From positions 1-55,439 of the forward strand of contig CALXDM010000010.1 in the NCBI GenBank assembly GCA_944387065.1: a DNA stretch of 55,439 bases, read 5' to 3'. The position numbers and the translations under genes were made by a program. The DNA comes from an uncultured Oscillospiraceae bacterium. GTDB taxonomy: Bacteria; Bacillota; Clostridia; Oscillospirales; Oscillospiraceae. Under the pieces are notes generated by a model. The model was not told where the DNA came from, did no database searches, and saw nothing but the letters and a program-made list of their open reading frames with translations. This document shows positions 49,791 through 55,439 of this stretch, in pieces (within the stretch, counting starts at the first letter, position 1; every line of letters begins with the position of its first letter).

Positions 49791-51182
49791 TCACCGGTTG
49801 GCGTCCAGGTACTTCATGATGGCCTTGGCGGCCTTCTTGCCCGCCCCCATGGCCAGGATGACGGTGGCCGCGCCGGTGACCGCGTCCCCGCCGGCGTACA
49901 CACCCTCCCGGCTGGTGCGCATGGTCTCCTCATCCACCACGAAGCAGCCCCGGCGGTTGACGGCCAGGCTCTTGTCCGCCATGCGGATCAGGGGGTTGGG
50001 ACTGGTGCCCAGGGCCATGACCACGGCGTCCACGTCCATGAGGAAGTCCGAGCCGGGCACCGGCTCCGGCTTGCGCCGGCCTTGCTCGTCGGGCTCGCCC
50101 AGCTCCATGCGGATGCAGTTCAGGCGGCAGGCCCGGCCCGAGCCGTCATCGATGACGGCGGTGGGGTTGGTGAGGAAGTGGAAGTGGATGCCCTCGTCCA
50201 TGGCGTGCTCCACCTCCTCGGCCCGGGCGGGCATCTCCTCCCGGCTGCGGCGGTAGACCAGGTGCACTTCAGAGCCCAGGCGGAGGGCGCACCGGGCCGC
50301 GTCCATGGCCACGTTGCCCCCGCCCACCACCGCCACCTTGCCCCCGGTGGGCACGGGGGTGTCATACTCCTCCTGCCAGGCCTGCATGAGGTTGATGCGG
50401 GTCAGGTACTCGTTGGCGGAGTAGACCCCGGCCAGCCCTTCGCCGGGGATGCCCATGAAGTTGGGCAGCCCCGCCCCGGTGGCCAGGAAGATGGCCTGAT
50501 AGCCCTGCTGGAACAGCTCATCCAGGGTGAACACCCGGCCGACGACCATGTTGGTCCGGATCTGGACGCCCAGGCTGCGCAGATCCTCCTCGGCGCGGCG
50601 GACGATGGTGTTGGGCAGGCGGAACTCGGGGATGCCGTACACCAGTACGCCGCCGATGGTGTGGAAGGCCTCAAACAGGGTGACGCAGTAGCCCTGCTGG
50701 GCCAGGTCATAGGCGCAGGTCATCCCCGCCGGGCCGGCTCCGACCACCGCCACATGGGTGTAGTTGTTGGGTTGGGCGGGCTGGGCGGGCTGGCTGTTGT
50801 GGGCCAGGTGATAGTCGGCCACAAACCGCTCCAGCCGGCCGATGGCCACCGGCTCCCCCTTGATGCCCCGCACGCAGCGGGCCTCGCACTGGCTCTCCTG
50901 GGGGCAGACCCGGCCGGAGATGGCGGGCATGCCGTTGGTGGAGGTGATGATCTGGTAGGCCGCCTCAAAGTCGCCGTTGGCCACCCGGGTGATGAAGTCG
51001 GGGATGCGCACGTTGACCGGGCAGCCGTCGATGCAATGGGGGTGCTTGCAGTCCAGGCAGCGGGCGGCCTCCTGCATGGCCATCTCAGGGGTGTAACCCA
51101 GGGCCACCTCCTGGAAGTTCCGGGCCCGCTCCTGGGGGTCCTGCTGAGGCATGGGGCAGCGGGGTGAGGTCATGTCCGGCAT
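49791..51182 (-). CDS. nfnB: NfnB: NADP-binding subunit of the bifurcating transhydrogenase NfnAB
   Basis: 463 residues, GltD-like. The N-terminus carries cysteines for two [4Fe-4S] clusters (CLDCKHPHCIDGCPVNVRIP, then CPQESQCEARCVRG). Two dinucleotide-binding folds follow: VAVVGAGPAGMTCAYDL for FAD and VAVVGGGNVAMDAARCAL for NADP(H), and the C-terminal GVYAGGDAVTGAATV. Adjacent NfnA makes glutamate synthase small subunit less likely. The start overlaps nfnA by 13 bases. Confidence 0.9.
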   Translation of the reverse strand: MPDMTSPRCPMPQQDPQERARNFQEVALGYTPEMAMQEAARCLDCKHPHCIDGCPVNVRIPDFITRVANGDFEAAYQIITSTNGMPAISGRVCPQESQCEARCVRGIKGEPVAIGRLERFVADYHLAHNSQPAQPAQPNNYTHVAVVGAGPAGMTCAYDLAQQGYCVTLFEAFHTIGGVLVYGIPEFRLPNTIVRRAEEDLRSLGVQIRTNMVVGRVFTLDELFQQGYQAIFLATGAGLPNFMGIPGEGLAGVYSANEYLTRINLMQAWQEEYDTPVPTGGKVAVVGGGNVAMDAARCALRLGSEVHLVYRRSREEMPARAEEVEHAMDEGIHFHFLTNPTAVIDDGSGRACRLNCIRMELGEPDEQGRRKPEPVPGSDFLMDVDAVVMALGTSPNPLIRMADKSLAVNRRGCFVVDEETMRTSREGVYAGGDAVTGAATVILAMGAGKKAAKAIMKYLDANR

Positions 51183-52048
51183 ATCTGTTCGCCTCCTTTC
51201 CGGGCCTGATCGGCCAGCGCTTGCAGGTTGCAGGCGTGGGTCTGCTTGGCCTGGTTCTCCTGGTCGCGGTAGACGCTGTTGCGGATGGTCAACTCGTCGT
51301 AGTCCACCTGGTGGCCGTCAAAGTCCGGCCCGTCCACGCAGGCGAACTTGGTCTGCCCGCCCACCCGGACCCGGCAGCAGCCGCACATCCCGGTGCCGTC
51401 CACCATCAGGGGGTTGAGGGAGACCAGGGTGCGGATGCCGTACGGCTGGGTCACTTGGGCCACGGAGCGCATCATAGGCACCGGGCCGATGGCCACCACC
51501 AGGTCATAGCGCTGGCCTTCGGCCAACAGCTCGGACAACTTGTTGGACACAAAGCCCTGCTCCCCGTAGGTGCCGTCGTCGGTGGTGATGTACAGGTTGT
51601 CGCAGCAGCGGCGGAAGCTGCCCTCCAGGAATACCAGCTCCTTGGTGCGAAACCCGATGATCACGTCCACGGGCACGCCGGCCGCGTGCAGGCCCTTGGC
51701 CTGGGGGTAGGCAATGGCGGAGCCCACGCCGCCGCCGATCACCATGGCCCGGGTGGCCCCCTCCACCTCGGTGGGGTTGCCCAGGGGGCCCACCACGTCC
51801 AGCACGGCCTCCCCCGCCTGGAGCAGGTCCAGCTTCTGGGTGGTCACGCCCACCCGCTGATACATGATGGTCACGGTGCCCCGCACCGGGTCGTAGTCGG
51901 CGATGGTCAGGGGGATGCGCTCCCCCCGCTCATCCGGGCGGACCATCACGAACTGGCCGGGCTTGGCCTTCCGGGCGATCTCGGGGCAGTCCAGCTCCAT
52001 GAGGGTGACGGCGGGGTTGAGGGGGCGTTTGGTGATAATGTTCGGCAT
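51170..52048 (-). CDS. nfnA: NfnA: ferredoxin-NADP oxidoreductase subunit of NfnAB
   Basis: 292 residues. FAD-binding domain (PGQFVMVRPDERGERIPLTI), NAD-binding domain with GGGVGSAIAYPQAKGL, and a C-terminal [2Fe-2S] motif (GTGMCGCCRVRVGG then CVDGPDFDG). Together with NfnB it couples reduced ferredoxin and NADH oxidation to NADP reduction by electron bifurcation, supplying NADPH to an anaerobe. AAGGA lies about seven bases before the ATG at 52048. Promoter at 52126-52154. Confidence 0.91.
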   Translation of the reverse strand: MPNIITKRPLNPAVTLMELDCPEIARKAKPGQFVMVRPDERGERIPLTIADYDPVRGTVTIMYQRVGVTTQKLDLLQAGEAVLDVVGPLGNPTEVEGATRAMVIGGGVGSAIAYPQAKGLHAAGVPVDVIIGFRTKELVFLEGSFRRCCDNLYITTDDGTYGEQGFVSNKLSELLAEGQRYDLVVAIGPVPMMRSVAQVTQPYGIRTLVSLNPLMVDGTGMCGCCRVRVGGQTKFACVDGPDFDGHQVDYDELTIRNSVYRDQENQAKQTHACNLQALADQARKGGEQICRT

Positions 52049-52125
52049 AACTCTTTCCTTCCTGCTGTTGGTCTCCCCCATCCCGGCCGGCGGGGTGTGG
52101 GGGCGGGGATGGAACATACGCCAAC

Positions 52126-52154
52126 ATTATAAAAGAAAAGAACAGGGCTTTCAA
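52126..52154 (-). promoter_or_regulatory. sigma-A promoter of nfnA-nfnB
   Basis: Minus strand: TTGAAA (52149-52154), 17 bases, TATAAT (52126-52131), about 78 bases before nfnA. Confidence 0.85.
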
Positions 52155-52182
52155 TAGGCTTTTTCCCGGCAGCTTCTGGGGG

Positions 52183-52212
52183 GAATAAAAACGGCCCGGC
52201 GGGCCCATACTG
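52183..52212 (+). promoter_or_regulatory. sigma-G-like promoter of the germination operon
   Basis: GAATA (52183-52187), 18 bases, CATACTG (52206-52212). This fits the forespore sigma-G pattern GHATR-N18-CATNHTA with one -10 mismatch, and lies 20 bases before the start of a spore germination gene. No sigma-A promoter is seen in the gap. Confidence 0.65.
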
Positions 52213-52231
52213 GAGGGAAAGGAGGAACGCC

Positions 52232-53752
52232 ATGGGTATCTTTGGAAGCCGGCGGCCGGCGCCGCCCCCCCATCCCCGCAAGGAGCCCCGGTTCGACTGC
52301 CCGCTGACGCCGGAGGCCATCAGCCAGATTTTCCGGGACTGCGCGGACTTCAGCCGGCGCACCCTGTACCTGGGCGGGGATCCCAAGCGCCGAGTGGAGG
52401 CGCTGTTCATCACCGGGCAGGTGCGCAACGAGCGGGCCAGCGACTATGTCCTGCGCCCCCTGGCCCAGAGCCAGGCGTTGCGGGACGCGCCCAACCTGGA
52501 CGCGGCCTTCGACCTGATGGCCCGAGGGGAGCTGTACTCCCTGGCGGTGTCGGTGCGGGATACGCCCGACCAGGTGGTCTTTGACATCGTCAACGGCTGG
52601 ATGGCGTTGTTTTTCCCGGGAAAAGAGCAGGTGCTCACCTTCATGACCGCCACCGAGGAGAAGCGGGCGGTGGCCCCGCCGGAGAACGAGCCGGACGTGA
52701 AGGGAGCGCGGGACAGCTTTGTGGAGAGCGTGCGCACCAACACCTCCCTGGTGCGCCGGCGGCTGCGCGCGCCCTCCCTCCGGGTGCGGGAGCAGCTGGT
52801 GGGCCGGCAGTCGCTGACGCCGGTGGACGTGCTGTACCTGGATGGCATTGCCGATGAGGATCTGGCCCGGCAGATTGAGGCGCGCATCCAGGACATAGAC
52901 ATCGACGCCATGCTGATGACGGGCAATTTTGAGCAGTATATCGCCCCCGAGAGCTCCACAGCCTTCCCCCTCACGGTATACACCGAGCGGCCCGACCGCT
53001 TTTGCGCGGGGCTGGCGGAGGGACGGGTGGGGGTGCTGGTGGACGGGATGCCCATGGGCTGGCTGTTCCCCGCCACCCTGGACAGCTTCTTTCGCACGGG
53101 GCAGGACCGGAGCACCGGCTGGCTGCTGGCCAGCGTGCTGGCGGTGCTGCGCTATGGATGTATGCTCATCACTCTGTTCCTGCCGGGGCTGTATGTGGGG
53201 GCGGTGCTCTACCACCCGGAGCTGATCCCGGTGAAGCTGATGCTGTCCATCATCTCGGCCAAGGCGGACGTGCCCTTCTCCACCCTGGTGGAGGTGCTGG
53301 TGATGCTGGCCGCCTTTGAGGTGCTCCAGGAGGCGGGGCTGCGCCTGCCCTCCTCCATAGGGCAGACGGTATCCATCCTGGGGGGGCTGGTGGTGGGCTC
53401 GGCGGCGGTGGAGGCCAAGCTGGTCTCCCCGGCGGTGCTGGTGGTGGTGGCCATCGCGGGCATCGCGGGGTACACCGCCCCCAGCCAGGATTTCGCGGGC
53501 GGGCTGCGGATCTGGCGGTTCCTGCTCACGGTGGCTGCGGCGGTGCTGGGCCTGACCGGGCTGGTGTTGGGCGGGGTGGTGTTGGTGTACCGGCTGGCGG
53601 GGCTGGAGAGCTTTGGGGTGGCCTACCTCACCCCCTTTGCCTCCAACGCCGGGCAGCAGCGGGAGGGCCACGCAGTGCTACGCCAGCCCCTGCCCAAGGT
53701 CAAGACCAGGCCGGACTACCTCAAGACCAAGAACAGGAGGAATCAGGGGTGA
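52232..53752 (+). CDS. GerA-family spore germination protein (A subunit)
   Basis: 506 residues. The N-terminal soluble domain (about 1-280) has family landmarks LYLGGDPKRRVEALFITG, ALFFPGKEQVLTF and SFVESVRTNTSLVRRRL, then EGRVGVLVDGMP. The C-terminal part has about five membrane helices (LYVGAVLYHPELIP onward). A subunit of the nutrient germinant receptor in the spore inner membrane. Start ATG has AGGAGG upstream. A Noc-type palindrome lies inside the gene at 52611-52624. Confidence 0.92.
   Translation: MGIFGSRRPAPPPHPRKEPRFDCPLTPEAISQIFRDCADFSRRTLYLGGDPKRRVEALFITGQVRNERASDYVLRPLAQSQALRDAPNLDAAFDLMARGELYSLAVSVRDTPDQVVFDIVNGWMALFFPGKEQVLTFMTATEEKRAVAPPENEPDVKGARDSFVESVRTNTSLVRRRLRAPSLRVREQLVGRQSLTPVDVLYLDGIADEDLARQIEARIQDIDIDAMLMTGNFEQYIAPESSTAFPLTVYTERPDRFCAGLAEGRVGVLVDGMPMGWLFPATLDSFFRTGQDRSTGWLLASVLAVLRYGCMLITLFLPGLYVGAVLYHPELIPVKLMLSIISAKADVPFSTLVEVLVMLAAFEVLQEAGLRLPSSIGQTVSILGGLVVGSAAVEAKLVSPAVLVVVAIAGIAGYTAPSQDFAGGLRIWRFLLTVAAAVLGLTGLVLGGVVLVYRLAGLESFGVAYLTPFASNAGQQREGHAVLRQPLPKVKTRPDYLKTKNRRNQG
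52611..52624. other. Noc-binding-site-like palindrome inside the gerA gene
   Basis: TTTTCCCGGGAAAA is a perfect 14-bp palindrome with the TTTCCCGGGAAA core of the Noc site; only the outer bases differ from ATTTCCCGGGAAAT. Confidence 0.58.
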
Positions 53753-54312
53753 AACGGGGGGCAATGCTGGCCCTTGCGGCCGTGGTGCTGCTATCCGGCT
53801 GCGGGCCGTCCGCCCGGGAGCCGGACAACTTGGCCCTGGTGCGGGTGCTGGGGGTGGACGGGGCCGGACCGGTGACGTTGACCGGGGTGTGCGGCGGGGT
53901 CAACCAACAGGACGCGAGCCGGGGCGCCTGCGTGGACGAGACCTTCGGCCTGGCCCGGGACCGCCTGCCCTGGGCGGGCACGGAGGAACTGGCGCTGACC
54001 AGCGTGGGCTACCTGCTGCTGGGGCGGGACGCGGATCTGGAGGCGGTGCTGTTTGCCGCCCTGGAGGATCGGGAGCTGGGGGCGTCCGCCACGGTGTGGA
54101 TCGCCCAGGAGGGGGCGGCCGCGGCGTTGGAACCCTGCCAGGACCCGGCCACCGACCTGGAGCTGCTGCTGCGGCAGGACGTCCAGGCCCCCACCGCGGC
54201 CCAGGCGCTGGCCGCGCTGTGCACCACGGGGGAGGTGCGCCTGCCGGTGGTGGGCGCGCAGGAGGGCAGGCTGGAGTTCCAGGGGGAGGAAATATGGACG
54301 ATCGAAAGATGA
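53749..54312 (+). CDS. GerC-like lipoprotein, half-length
   Basis: 187 residues. The lipobox LLSGCGPS places the lipid Cys near residue 18. The following PDNLALVRVLGVDG-type segment is the start of Ger(x)C-family proteins, which normally have about 370-400 residues in three domains. Only the N-terminal domain is present here. The GTG start overlaps the gerA stop as GTGA, with AGGAGG seven bases upstream. The stop overlaps the gerB start by 19 bases, so the truncation is not due to a visible frameshift. Confidence 0.8.
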   Translation: MKRGAMLALAAVVLLSGCGPSAREPDNLALVRVLGVDGAGPVTLTGVCGGVNQQDASRGACVDETFGLARDRLPWAGTEELALTSVGYLLLGRDADLEAVLFAALEDRELGASATVWIAQEGAAAALEPCQDPATDLELLLRQDVQAPTAAQALAALCTTGEVRLPVVGAQEGRLEFQGEEIWTIER

Positions 54313-55271
54313 ATCAGCAGCCCCTGTCCGCCCGACAGCTGGGGGTGGCGGTGATGGTGGGCGGCCTGTCCTGGGCGGGGACCCAGGCCGGGCGCATGGA
54401 CTGGCGCTGGGCACTGGCGGCGCTGCCGGTGGGCGTCCTGCTGGGCTGGCTGCTGCTGCGACGGGTCAATAGCCAGTCACTGTTCCGGGGCGTGGGCGGC
54501 GGGGCGCTGGCGGTGCTGTACGGAGGTTGGGCGGCGGTGCTGCTGTCCTGCGTGCTGCATCGGATGGCCCAGCGGATTGTACACACCGGGGGCAGCGAGA
54601 GCCCCTCTCTGTGGCTCCTGCTGCTGTTCACCCTGCCCCTGCTGTGGATCGGATGGGGAAAGGCAGCCGCCTTTTTCCGGCTGGTGGAGGTGCTCTGGCT
54701 GGCGGTGATCGCGGTGCTGTTGGCATTGGGGATCGGGATGCTGCCCAACGTGGAGTGGCGTTACCTGCTGCTGGCCCCTGGGGACTGGCGGACATCCGCC
54801 CTTGCCATGGCGGAAGTACTTGGCCCGGGGCTGTTCACCCTGCCTCATCTTCACCAGGTGAAGCCGGCGCCAGGGAACCGTGGGCGGGGCCTGGCCTGGC
54901 TGACTGCCCTGGGGCTTGTGGGGACGGCGCTGACCGGGCTGGTGACAGGGGTGCTCAGCCCTGCCCTGGCCGGCCAGCTGGCAGACCCCTTCTTCGCCGC
55001 GGCGGGGGTGATGGGGAACACCGCCCGGCTGGAGGGGCTGATCTCTGCGCTGTGGCTGCTGCCCGACCTGACCCTGGCGGGGCTGCTGGCCCAGAGCTGG
55101 GGGCGGCGGCCCCGGCCGGCCTTTGCCGCCGCCCTGGGCTGCGCCCTGGCGCTGACCGGGCTGCCCGCCCTCATCCCGGCGGAGGTGTTGGGGGGCGGGA
55201 CGCTGCTCCTGGCGGTCTTGACCCTTCTGATCCCTAGTACCGGGGAGAAAATAGTGGTTCCTTTCTCTTAG
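54294..55271 (+). CDS. GerB-family spore germination permease
   Basis: 325 residues with about ten membrane helices, from LSARQLGVAVMVGGLSWAGT to a C-terminal hydrophobic hairpin. Family landmarks are GLFTLPHLHQVKP and the amino-acid-permease-like fold typical of the GerAB/GerB subunit. It is slightly shorter than usual (about 365). The ATG at 54294 has GGGGGAGGA close upstream; the alternative ATG at 54309 would lack a site. It completes an A-C-B germinant receptor operon. Confidence 0.87.
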   Translation: MDDRKMNQQPLSARQLGVAVMVGGLSWAGTQAGRMDWRWALAALPVGVLLGWLLLRRVNSQSLFRGVGGGALAVLYGGWAAVLLSCVLHRMAQRIVHTGGSESPSLWLLLLFTLPLLWIGWGKAAAFFRLVEVLWLAVIAVLLALGIGMLPNVEWRYLLLAPGDWRTSALAMAEVLGPGLFTLPHLHQVKPAPGNRGRGLAWLTALGLVGTALTGLVTGVLSPALAGQLADPFFAAAGVMGNTARLEGLISALWLLPDLTLAGLLAQSWGRRPRPAFAAALGCALALTGLPALIPAEVLGGGTLLLAVLTLLIPSTGEKIVVPFS

Positions 55272-55336
55272 AAACCGCATATCTTGTGGTTGGCTGGCGG
55301 GGAATAAAAAAGTTGCAAAAAGTTAAGAAAAAAGTG

Positions 55337-55365
55337 TTGACAACTGTGGCGCTGTTTGGTACACT
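55337..55365 (+). promoter_or_regulatory. outward-facing sigma-A promoter at the window end
   Basis: TTGACA (55337-55342), 17 bases, TACACT (55360-55365), preceded by an A-rich stretch (55306-55333) that could act as an UP-element. The gene it drives lies beyond the window. Confidence 0.7.
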
Positions 55366-55439
55366 GATCGAGCGTCAAACGGCGCGGCTGTGAGCTGGGC
55401 CTGCGGGAGCGGGCAAGGCGGGCGGCGGCGCTGGGGGGC

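Noticed and set aside
53613..54293. In-frame upstream extension of the gerB ORF
   Set aside because: It runs through gerA and gerC with low-complexity Gly/Arg translation; the ATG at 54294 has a ribosome site and begins family-like sequence.

Overview
The window is a chromosomal replication-origin neighbourhood from a high-GC, spore-forming Clostridia-type Firmicute. By gene content and protein style an Oscillospiraceae relative (Flavonifractor/Intestinimonas-like) is most likely; that placement is inferred from reading, not from a search. The supports are the rpmH/dnaA/dnaN/S4-protein/recF/remB/gyrB/gyrA order, ParA-ParB-Noc, electron-bifurcating NfnAB, a GerA-type germinant receptor and consensus sigma-A promoters. 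No mobile element, tRNA, rRNA or CRISPR array was seen, and every long gene appears intact.

Layout. 1-428: rpmH (partial) and dnaA diverge from consensus promoters. 429-9460: dnaA, a candidate oriC, dnaN, S4 protein, recF, remB, a tiny ORF, gyrB and gyrA on the plus strand. 9619-10510: a membrane-tethered HTH protein and rnhA, converging through a bidirectional terminator on 10551-21389 (minus strand): hisS-aspS, mgsA, a MinD-like ATPase, mscL, a small membrane protein, rsmG, serS, a coiled-coil membrane protein, parB, parA and noc. A canonical parS lies just upstream of serS and a hybrid parS/Noc-like site lies just after noc.

21568-29103: a 28-residue cationic ORF, tadA, a CPHC thioredoxin-fold protein, a GH26-like lipoprotein, a DUF2871 membrane protein, a calcium-type P-ATPase and a PrsA-like foldase. 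29217-35116 (minus) is a conserved Firmicute block: an acetyltransferase-only GlmU, prs, pth and mfd. 35241-40426: an HD hydrolase, a GntR/ABC/permease operon with its own promoter and operator, a HAD phosphatase and a TPP-riboswitch-controlled ThiT.

40947-46056: a LysM/M23 peptidoglycan hydrolase with an exact WalR-type box at its promoter, a small membrane protein, rpsO and pnp. 46145-52048: an acyltransferase, ldh, an RluD-type pseudouridine synthase, lspA and nfnB-nfnA. 52232-55271: a GerA-C-B germination operon behind a sigma-G-like promoter, with a half-length GerC. The last 100 bases carry a strong outward promoter whose gene lies outside the window.

The most interesting signals are the chromosome-organisation sites (parS, a hybrid site, two perfect Noc-type palindromes), the WalR box on an M23 hydrolase with an unusual Trp/Arg/Ala-rich cytoplasmic region, the GlmU lacking its uridylyltransferase half, a MinD-like ATPase lacking the membrane-targeting tail, the minimal germination operon, and two very small ORFs with good ribosome-binding sites.
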